Positions 1 to 5,671 are shown, counted from the stretch's first letter. The stretch is 5,792 nt of DNA from Serratia sarumanii (GCF_029962605.1 NZ_CP124753.1:1-5792); one strand, 5' to 3'. Notes: generated by a model from the letters alone, not told the origin. Numbers and translations: made by a program.

Positions 1-924
1 GTGCAGGGCGCTTTGAGTAAAGCTGCACTCCAACTTTTCAACGAACGTTTACCGCACAAGCCGTACTTTTCGGACGATCTGCACTTTGGTGTACGTATTG
101 CCGGTAAGGAACGCGCCATTCTGGCGAAATACATTCAGTTCAATCAGCCTCACGCCATGTTCTGGCTGGGGTTTGACGTTGATCGCGCCGGTGCCGCTAT
201 CGACTGGAGCGACCGAAACGCCCCCGCTCCCACGCTGACCATCACCAATCCTGAAAACGGACACGCGCACCTGCTGTACGCGCTTAAAACCTCAATCCGC
301 ACCGCGCCGGACGGAAAAATGAAGCCGTTACGCTATGCCGCCGCCGTGGAGAACGCGCTACGTAAAAAATTAGAGGCTGACACAGGGTATTCGGGGCTAA
401 TCTGCAAAAATCCGAACCACGGTCACTGGAAAATCGCCGTATGGCAGCCGGAACTCTACACGCTGGACTGGTTGGCTGACTTTCTCGACCTGAACGCGGC
501 GAACGACAAAGAAATCGTTGCAGACTACGGCTTAGGCCGTAACTGCACCCTGTTCGATAAAACCCGCAAATGGGCATACCGTGCTATCCGTCAGGGCTGG
601 CCTGAATATGGTCAGTGGCTGAAAGCCTGCTACGAGCGTGCTAATGCATATAACATGCAATTTGCAGCGCCTCTTGAAGAAAATGAAGTTAATGGCATAG
701 CTAAAAGTATAGCTAAATGGACGCATAAAAACTTTACAGATAGTTCCTTTGAGGAATTTGTTTTTAATACTCACAGTTCAAAAATACAACAGAGGCGAGG
801 TATTAAATCTGGAATTGAAAGAAGAAAAGGAAGCGTAGAAGAATCTCAGCCTTGGCTGGAGTGTGGAATTAGCAGAAGGAAATATTATTACATGAAGAAG
901 AAAGAGAAAGAACAATGTCAATAA
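1..924 (+). CDS. rep: ColE2-type replication initiator (Rep, primase-like)
   Basis: Rep of this family binds the plasmid origin and makes the short primer RNA used by host DNA polymerase I. The protein matches the ColE2 Rep pattern that I remember: LPHKPY near the N-terminus, FDVDRAGAAIDWSDRN, NGHAHLLYAL, SGLICKNPNH, YGLGRNCTLF and RKWAYRAIRQGWP in the replicase region. A PriCT-like segment follows (about residues 220-245, ENEVNGIAKSIAKWTHKNF), and a C-terminal DNA-binding region has the typical GISRRKYYY. Length (about 305 residues) is normal for the family. GTG at 1 is possible, but TTG at 13-15 gives MSKAALQLFNERLPHK, which aligns better with ColE2 Rep and has an AGGG Shine-Dalgarno at 5-8. 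The last 280 bases are much more AT-rich than the rest, suggesting a mosaic gene. The stop overlaps the next gene by 10 bases. Confidence 0.93.
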   Translation: MQGALSKAALQLFNERLPHKPYFSDDLHFGVRIAGKERAILAKYIQFNQPHAMFWLGFDVDRAGAAIDWSDRNAPAPTLTITNPENGHAHLLYALKTSIRTAPDGKMKPLRYAAAVENALRKKLEADTGYSGLICKNPNHGHWKIAVWQPELYTLDWLADFLDLNAANDKEIVADYGLGRNCTLFDKTRKWAYRAIRQGWPEYGQWLKACYERANAYNMQFAAPLEENEVNGIAKSIAKWTHKNFTDSSFEEFVFNTHSSKIQQRRGIKSGIERRKGSVEESQPWLECGISRRKYYYMKKKEKEQCQ

Positions 925-1796
925 ATTACCCTGGCCTCTATGATTTGGCAGACAAAAGGTCTGCTAAAGCGCAACAAAAACATTTCCTTTGGCTTAGGAT
1001 AGAGTACTCCTTATTAATATTTTCATCTGTAAATGCTTTTGTTACATATGAATATAAGTACTATGTGGCCTTTGTCCTGTTTGTATTTTTAATGATGCTT
1101 ATGGTTTTTAAAGTAAAAAGCAAATTTGAACAGGAGTGGTATAAGTATAGAGCTATATCGGAATCTATAAAGACAACCACTTGGAACTTCATCATGAAAT
1201 CAGAGCCTTTCGATGATGATGATGAGCTAAAGAATATAAAAGAATTTTCTAGTTACTTAACTGAAATAATAGATGGTAGTGAATATATATCAAAAACAAT
1301 AGACCATGATGTTATAAATAAAGGTGCACTGACAGGTGATATGAAAAATGTCAGAGGCATGGATTACCTTAGCAGAAGGGATTTTTACGTAGTAAACCGG
1401 ATAGAAGACCAGCGCTCATGGTACGTATCTAAATCGGCAGATAACAAAAGAAAAGGGAAGGCATGGGGTTATGCTATATTCTCCTTATATTTTTTTGCGT
1501 TTGCATGTTCCATATACAATGCTTTTTTCGCTAGTACTTCAGAAGGTATAATTCCAATAAGTATTGTAACGACCATTGCAGCTTCTTTAGTTGGATGGAG
1601 TCAGGTTAAAAGGTATGGGGAGTTGTCTGCATCTTATATATTAACAGCCCATGAGATTGGATTAATCAAAGAGCAAGCTTCGTATGTATCTAGTGAAGCT
1701 GACTTCGCGGATTTTGTAAGAGAGTCTGAAATGGCTTTTTCTAGAGAACATACCCAATGGATTGCGAGACGCGTGGCAAATAAAAAGATGCGTTAG
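915..1796 (+). CDS. Tandem SLATT-domain membrane protein, candidate defence effector
   Basis: The 293-residue protein has two similar halves, each with a pair of predicted membrane helices: about 25-45 and 48-66, then about 183-205 and 211-228. Between them lies RIEDQRSWYVSKSADN (162-177), and the C-terminus carries REHTQWIARR (277-286). Both motifs are, as I remember them, hallmarks of SLATT_3-plus-SLATT_1 proteins. SLATT proteins are predicted pore-forming effectors of nucleotide-signal immune systems, acting in the inner membrane; that role for this gene is inference. I see no SLOG, Macro or nuclease domain, so any signal sensor must lie within the SLATT part or in a partner. The ATG lies inside the end of rep, so translation is probably coupled to rep; the Shine-Dalgarno is weak. 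GC is about a third, unlike the mob region. The convergent TIR-like gene is the natural partner candidate. Confidence 0.8.
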   Translation: MSINYPGLYDLADKRSAKAQQKHFLWLRIEYSLLIFSSVNAFVTYEYKYYVAFVLFVFLMMLMVFKVKSKFEQEWYKYRAISESIKTTTWNFIMKSEPFDDDDELKNIKEFSSYLTEIIDGSEYISKTIDHDVINKGALTGDMKNVRGMDYLSRRDFYVVNRIEDQRSWYVSKSADNKRKGKAWGYAIFSLYFFAFACSIYNAFFASTSEGIIPISIVTTIAASLVGWSQVKRYGELSASYILTAHEIGLIKEQASYVSSEADFADFVRESEMAFSREHTQWIARRVANKKMR

Positions 1797-1820
1797 AGCG
1801 GCAGAAAACTGCCGCTCTAA
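1793..1820. terminator. Perfect hairpin between convergent genes, probable bidirectional terminator
   Basis: A 12-bp perfect stem (TTAGAGCGGCAG at 1793-1804, CTGCCGCTCTAA at 1809-1820) encloses an AAAA loop. Its left arm contains the stop codon of the SLATT gene, and the TIR-like gene stops 5 bases beyond the right arm. On the bottom strand the stem is followed after a few bases by a T-rich stretch (CTTTTTA). On the top strand the downstream sequence is only AT-rich, so termination there may be weaker. Placement between converging stops fits a shared terminator. Confidence 0.75.
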
Positions 1821-1824
1821 GATA

Positions 1825-2244
1825 TTAAATTGCATGTTTTCTTATTGCGGCAATAATACTTTCAGTATTCCACCTAACGACTTCAACCGCTCTACTTGAA
1901 ACCACTGATGAAACTCTTTCTGCACCTCTAGGGACAACCCCAATAATAGGGATGCCGTTCGCTAACGCTGTATCTAGCTCCCAAGTTATCCATTCACTAT
2001 GGGTTGCATATACTCCTGCTATACCAATAACTACATTCGAAGCAAGAATCTTACCTTTCAATACACTCTTAATGTAGGGCGCGCTTAGTGAATTAATAGG
2101 CTCATCCCTGCTAACTTCTGAGTAAGCAGCGTTAAAATATGGACGATTACTTATAAGCTTTCTTAGATCTTCTAGAGTGTCATGATAAGTCCAAGAATGA
2201 CTGATGAAAATGTTATATTCCTTCGCCAATTTTTCCCCCTTCAT
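1825..2244 (-). CDS. TIR-like (DUF1863/ThsB-type) protein, candidate NADase or signal synthase
   Basis: The 139-residue protein is a single TIR-like domain. It opens with YNIFISHSW (residues 10-18). It then has YIKSVLKGKILASNVVIGIAGVY (strand and helix before the core), HSEWITWELDTAL with E89 as the likely catalytic glutamate, and GIPIIGVVPRGAERVS. It ends with VVRWNTESIIAAIRKH. This pattern matches the TIR-like family that includes ThsB of Thoeris systems, which makes cyclic ADP-ribose-type signals on phage infection; activity here is inferred. The ATG at 2244 has no clear ribosome site. A TTG at 2227-2229 (residue 6) has AAGGGGG six bases upstream and still includes the whole domain, so the real protein may be 134 residues. 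It is convergent to the SLATT gene and shares its hairpin terminator. Confidence 0.82.
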   Translation of the reverse strand: MKGEKLAKEYNIFISHSWTYHDTLEDLRKLISNRPYFNAAYSEVSRDEPINSLSAPYIKSVLKGKILASNVVIGIAGVYATHSEWITWELDTALANGIPIIGVVPRGAERVSSVVSSRAVEVVRWNTESIIAAIRKHAI

Positions 2245-2276
2245 TTGATTTGTTATGTTCTCTGCTGTGCCTCGCT

Positions 2277-2305
2277 ATGATACCCCAAACCTCGAATTTG
2301 TGGCG
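2277..2305 (-). promoter_or_regulatory. Possible promoter of the TIR-like gene
   Basis: On the bottom strand TATCAT (2277-2282) matches five of six positions of the -10 consensus. The -35 match 17 bases upstream (GCCACA) is poor. Transcription would begin near 2270, giving a short leader before ATG 2244 or TTG 2229. A weak promoter would suit a potentially toxic gene, but this is a visual match only. Confidence 0.3.
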
Positions 2306-2335
2306 TCCCTCATTCTCATCTTTTGCACTCGAACC

Positions 2336-2380
2336 TATATCAGATAACAGCCCCTTTGTGGGCCGTCCTCTTTTTTGGCA
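2336..2380. other. ori: ColE2-like origin of replication (oriV)
   Basis: TATCAGATAACAGC (2338-2351) is followed by a small GC hairpin (GCCC 2350-2353, GGGC 2360-2363, six-base loop), then GTCCTC and six Ts (2371-2376). From memory, the ColE2/ColE3 minimal origin has the same order: TATCAGATAACAGC, a short GC hairpin with a CTTT loop, then GTCTTTTT. Rep would bind here and synthesise the primer. In ColE2 this site lies next to the end of rep; here it is about 1.4 kb away, separated by the SLATT and TIR-like genes. An unsupported bottom-strand ORF (2213-2407) runs across it and is not considered a gene. Confidence 0.8.
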
Positions 2381-2404
2381 GACACCACAGAATCTGACAT
2401 ACTG

Positions 2405-2445
2405 CACTGTATCCTAAGCCAGTACACACAGCGTCCCCTCTTACG
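2405..2445 (-). other. oriT: ColE1-type oriT nick region
   Basis: The bottom strand reads GTGTGTACTGGCTTAGG, very close to the ColE1/pBR322 bom sequence GTGTATACTGGCTTAAC. By analogy the nick lies between G and C of ACTGG/CTTA, that is between bases 2419 and 2418 on the bottom strand. The transferred strand would then lead with the replication origin and the TIR-like gene and carry the mob genes in last. The relaxosome genes mobC and mobA begin about 130 bases downstream, the usual arrangement. Confidence 0.83.
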
Positions 2446-2450
2446 AGGTG

Positions 2451-2524
2451 CCACCGTGACTGGTTCAGGGGGCTCGCCGCCCCCCGAAACCCCTGGCATC
2501 CACTGCGAAACATTCTCACGGTGG
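2451..2524. repeat. Nested inverted repeats between nick site and mobC
   Basis: CCACCGTGA (2451-2459) and TCACGGTGG (2516-2524) form a perfect 9-bp inverted repeat. Inside it are a second repeat, CAGGGG (2466-2471) with CCCCTG (2490-2495), and a competing GC hairpin, GGGGGC (2468-2473) with GCCCCC (2479-2484). No T-run follows directly, so an intrinsic terminator is unlikely; a T-run at 2531-2536 lies after the outer repeat. Likely roles are binding of MobC, strand opening at oriT, or autoregulation of the mob operon. Together with oriV and oriT this accounts for the structured part of the 305-base gap before mobC. Bases 2283-2335 show nothing else I can name. Confidence 0.6.
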
Positions 2525-2549
2525 TGCGAATTTTTTCTCAGCGGAGCCT

Positions 2550-2876
2550 ATGGAAAAGCGAACTAAAGAGATCAAAATCCGTCTCACCGAAACCGAGCAT
2601 CAGCGACTGCTTGATCGCTGCGACCGGACTCACCTTGCGGAGTGGCTGCGTCAGATGGGTCTGGGTGAACACACCTCACGCAAGCGCCGTGTGCCAGATG
2701 TGGCACCCGAACTGCTACGACACGTCAGCGGGATTGGTAACAACCTGAACCAGATCGCCCGGCGCCTGAACCAGATTGATTCCCTGACGCCTTCTGAACG
2801 TGTCTCGCTGCTCGTCGTACTTACCAGCCTTGACCGTCATCTTGGCGACCTGCTGGAGCAGAACCGTGATCGTTAA
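2550..2876 (+). CDS. mobC: MobC/MbeC-type relaxosome accessory protein
   Basis: This 108-residue protein binds oriT DNA next to the nick and helps the relaxase melt and cleave it. It is basic and small, with an N-terminal KRTKEIKIRLTETEHQRLLDRC segment of ribbon-helix-helix type. The signature GIGNNLNQIARRLNQ (about residues 61-75) marks the MobC family of ColE1-like plasmids. GGAG at 2543-2546 lies only three bases before the ATG, which is a tight spacing. The gene overlaps the start of mobA by 11 bases, indicating translational coupling in one operon. Confidence 0.92.
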   Translation: MEKRTKEIKIRLTETEHQRLLDRCDRTHLAEWLRQMGLGEHTSRKRRVPDVAPELLRHVSGIGNNLNQIARRLNQIDSLTPSERVSLLVVLTSLDRHLGDLLEQNRDR

Positions 2877-4428
2877 AATTCATTCGCGTGGTGCGGGTTC
2901 GGGCAGCGGGCCGGTGGATTACCTGCTGGGAAAAGACCGGCAGCGCGAACAGGCCAGTGTGCTGCGCGGCAATCCTGAGCACGTACGCGAGCTGATCGAC
3001 GGCTGCGATTTTGCCCGCGCCTACACTTCCGGCGTGCTGTCATTTCAGGAGCCGGACATTGCAGGCGCCGAGAAATCGCGCCTGATGGATGAATGGGAGC
3101 ACACGCTGCTGACCGGCCTTGACCGCGACCAGTACGCCTGCCTGTGGGTGGAGCACCGGGACAAGGGACGGCTTGAGCTGAATTTTGTCATCCCGAACAT
3201 CGAATTGCAGAGCGGAAAACGCCTGCAACCCTACTTTGACCGCGCCGACCGTCCCCGCGTCAACGCTTGGCAGACTCTGACCAACGACCGGCTGGGGCTG
3301 CGCGACCCGAACGACCCGACTTACCGCCGCCCGCTGACGCAGGCCAGCGATCTTCCCCGCGACAAACAGCAGGCGGCAGAGAAAATCACCGCCGGCCTGA
3401 TGAACCTGATGCAGCAGGGCGTGATCCGCAGCCGGCAGGACGTGGTGACGCAGCTGGAAAGCTACGGCCTGACCGTGGCGCGGGAAACGAAAAGCAGCAT
3501 CAGCATTGCCGATCCGGACGGCGGCCGAAATATCCGGCTGAAAGGAATGATATATGAGCGAGATTTTAAATTTGGCGAAGGGCTTCGAGGAGAAATCGAA
3601 GCAGCAGGCGCAGGATACCGAGCAGAGCGTGAAGCGCGAGTTCGCGAGGCTGGAGACGTCTATCAGCGCGGAACTGCAATCAAGCTCGCAGAGCATCAGC
3701 AACGCTATCCGCGAGCAGAACGGCAGGCTGACGGGCATGATCAGAACCTCCGTCTCAACGGCGATGACGTGGGTATTCATCTGCTTCGCCCTGCTGATCG
3801 GCATCCTGGGCGGGATAATCTGGTTTCAGGGCACGATCATCACCTCGCGCCTGAGCGAAATGGACAGCTACAGCCAGCAGCTGGCGAGCCTGAAAGCGAA
3901 AAGCGGCGCGGGCGTGACGATTTACAGCGACGACACGTACCGGAACACCTATCTGGTAGTGCTGCCGAAGCAGGCGCACGGCGTGGAAACCTACACGTCG
4001 ACGACCGACAACACCGTGGTGAAATACACAGCGAAATAACCCCGTCAGCGCGCCCTGAAACGCCACTGCGCGTTTTTAACACTGAGGACGACCAAAACCA
4101 TGACCGAGATGGAAAAACAGCTTCTGAGCGCCTTAGAGAGCTTACAGACAAGCTACGAGCAACAGCAGCAGGCGTGGCAGGACAGCTACAGCAGCTTGCA
4201 GCACATGTTCGAGGCTACTTCACAGGCGCTGACGCACAGCGACAGGGTATGTCAGCACTTGAGCAGTCAGGTGGACAGCTTGCGCGCGCAGGTCGAGAGC
4301 TTGAGCAGGAACGTCAGCCGCTTGATGCGCTGATTGCACAGCATGACCGTGCCCGTGTGGAGCAGCAGCGCGAGCAGCAGCCGGAACCGCAGAAAAAGCC
4401 GACCCGCTATTATGGTCCCTCGATGTAA
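2866..4428 (+). CDS. mobA: MOBP5 relaxase, MbeA/MobA type
   Basis: The relaxase nicks oriT, stays covalently bound to the 5' end and leads the strand into the recipient through a helper plasmid's transfer channel. The start is taken at GTG 2866, not the upstream in-frame ATG at 2800. From GTG the protein begins MIVKIHSRGAGSGSGPVDYLLG, like ColE1 MbeA, and GGAG at 2855-2858 sits seven bases before it. The catalytic tyrosine is Y19. The HEN triad typical of this clade is at H97, E104 and N106 in HRDKGRLELNFVIPN. Further relaxase-domain signatures are LQPYFDRADRPRVNAWQ and SSISIADPDGGRNIRLKG. The C-terminal 290 residues are low-complexity, rich in R, E, Q, A and H, because the region also encodes mobB and mobD in another frame. 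Length is 520 residues, as in the family. Confidence 0.94.
   Translation: MIVKIHSRGAGSGSGPVDYLLGKDRQREQASVLRGNPEHVRELIDGCDFARAYTSGVLSFQEPDIAGAEKSRLMDEWEHTLLTGLDRDQYACLWVEHRDKGRLELNFVIPNIELQSGKRLQPYFDRADRPRVNAWQTLTNDRLGLRDPNDPTYRRPLTQASDLPRDKQQAAEKITAGLMNLMQQGVIRSRQDVVTQLESYGLTVARETKSSISIADPDGGRNIRLKGMIYERDFKFGEGLRGEIEAAGAGYRAEREARVREAGDVYQRGTAIKLAEHQQRYPRAERQADGHDQNLRLNGDDVGIHLLRPADRHPGRDNLVSGHDHHLAPERNGQLQPAAGEPESEKRRGRDDLQRRHVPEHLSGSAAEAGARRGNLHVDDRQHRGEIHSEITPSARPETPLRVFNTEDDQNHDRDGKTASERLRELTDKLRATAAGVAGQLQQLAAHVRGYFTGADAQRQGMSALEQSGGQLARAGRELEQERQPLDALIAQHDRARVEQQREQQPEPQKKPTRYYGPSM
3554..4039 (+). CDS. mobB: MobB/MbeB-type mobilization protein, nested in mobA
   Basis: This 161-residue protein is encoded wholly within mobA in a different frame. 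It has a good Shine-Dalgarno, AAGGA at 3542-3546, seven bases before its ATG. Residues about 10-65 form a charged, heptad-like coiled coil. A single membrane helix follows (about 70-91, TWVFICFALLIGILGGIIWF), then a C-terminal domain of about 70 residues. This matches ColE1 MbeB, which stabilises the relaxosome and probably anchors it at the inner membrane near the coupling protein. The nested arrangement is the normal ColE1 one, so this is a real gene and not a shadow. Confidence 0.87.
   Translation: MSEILNLAKGFEEKSKQQAQDTEQSVKREFARLETSISAELQSSSQSISNAIREQNGRLTGMIRTSVSTAMTWVFICFALLIGILGGIIWFQGTIITSRLSEMDSYSQQLASLKAKSGAGVTIYSDDTYRNTYLVVLPKQAHGVETYTSTTDNTVVKYTAK
4100..4333 (+). CDS. mobD: MobD/MbeD-type small mobilization protein, nested in mobA
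   Basis: The 77-residue protein is almost entirely a coiled coil, rich in Q, S, L and E, with heptads from ESLQTSYEQQQQAW through QVDSLRAQVESLSRNVSRL. It has the size, position (end of mobA, out of frame) and composition of ColE1 MbeD, which is needed for mobilization and was linked to entry exclusion. GAGGA at 4084-4088 is a ribosome site with a long 11-base spacing. It follows mobB by 60 bases, both inside mobA. Confidence 0.8.
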   Translation: MTEMEKQLLSALESLQTSYEQQQQAWQDSYSSLQHMFEATSQALTHSDRVCQHLSSQVDSLRAQVESLSRNVSRLMR

Positions 4429-4466
4429 TACGGGATATTCATGTTCAAAGAGTCAAGGAGACAAAA

Positions 4467-4904
4467 ATGACTACCTACTGGCATATGCAGATGCATCCTG
4501 ACGATAAGTCATTCGCCGATACACATATATATTCAATCTTGGAAAGTAGGAAAATCATCGGGTTAGGTGAGTGGAGCGAAGGTGAGTCGATAATCTCAGC
4601 TTTCAAAAATGACTTGAAAGTAAATGATATCGTTGCAATCAAAAATGGAGCAAAGCTAATCGCCCTTGTTCAGGTTATTGGTGGAGCATACGCCGTACAT
4701 GATGACAGCAGCGAAATTGGCTGGATTAAACATCGTCGCCCTATTCGGGTTCTCGACTGGGAGATCTGGGGAAAAATGCTACCTCAGCCCAGAGGAACAC
4801 TTGTGAAATGTGTGAATGAAGTTGAAACAACAAAAATTATCAGAGAGTGGCATACACGCATTTCAACTGTACTTACCAAGAGAGGGATTGCTAACTCTGT
4901 CTGA
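4467..4904 (+). CDS. Stand-alone EVE/PUA-like domain protein, McrB N-terminus-like
   Basis: The 145-residue protein begins TTYWHMQMHPDD. It contains IGLGEWSEGESII, then KVNDIVAIKNGAKLIALVQVIGG, and ends near KIIREWHTRI. This pattern resembles the N-terminal modified-base-reading domain of some McrB-like restriction GTPases (EVE/PUA superfamily), though I see no GTPase, nuclease or AAA motif. Its function is therefore unknown; reading modified bases in DNA, or RNA, is a reasonable guess. AAGGAG at 4455-4460 gives an excellent start at ATG 4467. It lies 38 bases after mobA with no terminator between, so it may be read with the mob operon. GC is around 45%, lower than mob and the toxin genes, which suggests separate acquisition. 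Confidence 0.62.
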   Translation: MTTYWHMQMHPDDKSFADTHIYSILESRKIIGLGEWSEGESIISAFKNDLKVNDIVAIKNGAKLIALVQVIGGAYAVHDDSSEIGWIKHRRPIRVLDWEIWGKMLPQPRGTLVKCVNEVETTKIIREWHTRISTVLTKRGIANSV

Positions 4905-4938
4905 CAGTAATATTGCAACCAACATTGAAGCGAGAAAC

Positions 4939-4974
4939 TTTAAAAAACAGCTGCAAAGGTGTACTATGTACCCC
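4939..4974 (+). promoter_or_regulatory. Probable promoter and operator of the toxin-antitoxin operon
   Basis: TTTAAA (4939-4944) and TACTAT (4962-4967), 17 bases apart, are weak -35 and -10 elements. A near-palindrome, GGTGTAC-TAT-GTACCCC (4958-4974, six of seven pairs), covers the -10. An operator there would let the XRE antitoxin repress its own operon, as is usual for this type of pair. The site lies just upstream of the toxin's AGGAGG. Confidence 0.5.
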
Positions 4975-4994
4975 ATTAAGGACAGGAGGCAGCC

Positions 4995-5327
4995 TTGAGT
5001 CACGCGATTGAGTTTATCGAGACCCCGATGTTCACCCGTCAGATAAAACAGATCGCCACGGATGAAGAACTCAGGGAGCTGCAAAAGACGCTGATTGAAT
5101 CGCCAGACAAAGGCGATCTCATCCAGAAAACCGGCGGGCTGCGCAAAATCAGAATGGCGACGGGCAATCAGGGGAAAAGTGGCAGCGCGAGGGTGATTTA
5201 CTTCCTGGCCACCGCCGAGGTGATTTATTTGGTGATGGCCTATCCGAAAAGCACCAAAGACAGCCTGACGGACGCGGAGAAAACCGCGCTGAAGATGCTG
5301 ACCCAACGACTGAAAGACGAGGTGTAA
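4995..5327 (+). CDS. RelE/HigB-family toxin of a type II toxin-antitoxin pair
   Basis: The 110-residue protein has the RelE-superfamily pattern of the NadS-associated toxins. It has IEFIETPMFTRQI at the N-terminus, IQKTGGLRKIRMA (43-55), basic GNQGKSGSARVIYFL (57-71), then IYLVMAYPKSTKDSLTDAEKTAL. Such toxins cleave mRNA on the ribosome or independently of it and slow growth; R50, K51, R53, K61 and R66 are candidate RNA-binding or catalytic residues. The start is TTG at 4995, five bases after a perfect AGGAGG (4984-4989). A rare start codon with a strong ribosome site may tune toxin level. The antitoxin starts one base after the stop. Role: plasmid maintenance, possibly phage response. Confidence 0.88.
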   Translation: MSHAIEFIETPMFTRQIKQIATDEELRELQKTLIESPDKGDLIQKTGGLRKIRMATGNQGKSGSARVIYFLATAEVIYLVMAYPKSTKDSLTDAEKTALKMLTQRLKDEV

Positions 5328-5328
5328 C

Positions 5329-5613
5329 ATGAGTTTTTTTGACGAGCTGAAGGCCTCTCTGGAAGAAGCCGTTGAAATCAAAAACGGTGTCAGAGAACCC
5401 GCCCGCATCACCCGCTACGAGCTGGCAGACGTGAAGGCCATCAGGGCACAGCTGAACGTTTCCCAGAGCGAGATGGCGAAAGTGCTGGGAACCAGCCTCG
5501 ATACCATTAAGAGCTGGGAAACCGGACGCCGTAACCCGACCGGACTGGCGGCGAAGGTGCTGGCAACTATCCAGGCGAACCCGAAATTCTTCCAGGAGCT
5601 GGCGGCGCACTAA
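5329..5613 (+). CDS. NadS-like XRE-family antitoxin
   Basis: The 94-residue protein has a classic helix-turn-helix at about residues 44-70 (VSQSEMAKVLGTSLDTIKSWETGRR), with the ETGRRNPTG ending typical of XRE/HigA proteins. The N-terminal SFFDELKASLEEAVEIKNG is characteristic of the NadS group as I recall it. It would bind and neutralise the preceding RelE-like toxin and repress the operon through the palindrome near 4958-4974. GAGG at 5319-5322 lies inside the toxin gene, six bases before the ATG. The toxin-first order with a one-base gap implies coupled translation. Confidence 0.9.
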   Translation: MSFFDELKASLEEAVEIKNGVREPARITRYELADVKAIRAQLNVSQSEMAKVLGTSLDTIKSWETGRRNPTGLAAKVLATIQANPKFFQELAAH

Positions 5614-5632
5614 GCCGTTGTGACAGAAGGAT

Positions 5633-5668
5633 TCGACAGGCGAGGCCGTTCGCGTGTAATTTAACGGC
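5633..5668 (+). promoter_or_regulatory. Probable rep promoter with inverted repeat over the -10
   Basis: TCGACA (5633-5638) and TGTAAT (5655-5660) each match the sigma-70 consensus at five of six positions and are 16 bases apart. Transcription would start near 5667 and run through the leader into rep at base 1 of the circle, a leader of about 125-140 bases. GCCGTT (5645-5650) and AACGGC (5663-5668) form a perfect inverted repeat flanking the -10, a possible operator. Confidence 0.5.
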
Positions 5669-5671
5669 AAC

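Noticed and set aside
2213..2407. Bottom-strand frame of 64 codons over the origin
   Set aside because: It spans the replication origin, overlaps the TIR-like start and has no recognisable domain.
2466..2495. GC hairpin as an intrinsic terminator
   Set aside because: No T-run follows on either strand directly after the stem.
2375..2566. Top-strand frame of 63 codons over oriT
   Set aside because: It crosses the nick site and repeats, and its product has no coding character.
2800..2865. Upstream in-frame ATG for mobA
   Set aside because: It lies within mobC without a ribosome site, and the GTG at 2866 gives the family's normal N-terminus with Y19 and H97 in place.
3267..3557. Top-strand frame of 96 codons inside mobA
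   Set aside because: The product is a low-complexity R, P, A and G string and the frame lacks a ribosome site, unlike the real nested genes.
3040..3804. Long bottom-strand frame of 254 codons
   Set aside because: It is antisense to mobA/mobB, matches no family I know, and follows from the GC-rich codon use of mobA.
4957..4985. Possible Xer recombination site (GGTGTACTATG start)
   Set aside because: The XerD-side TTATGNTAAAT arm is missing; the sequence is better explained as an operator. No cer-like site was seen elsewhere.
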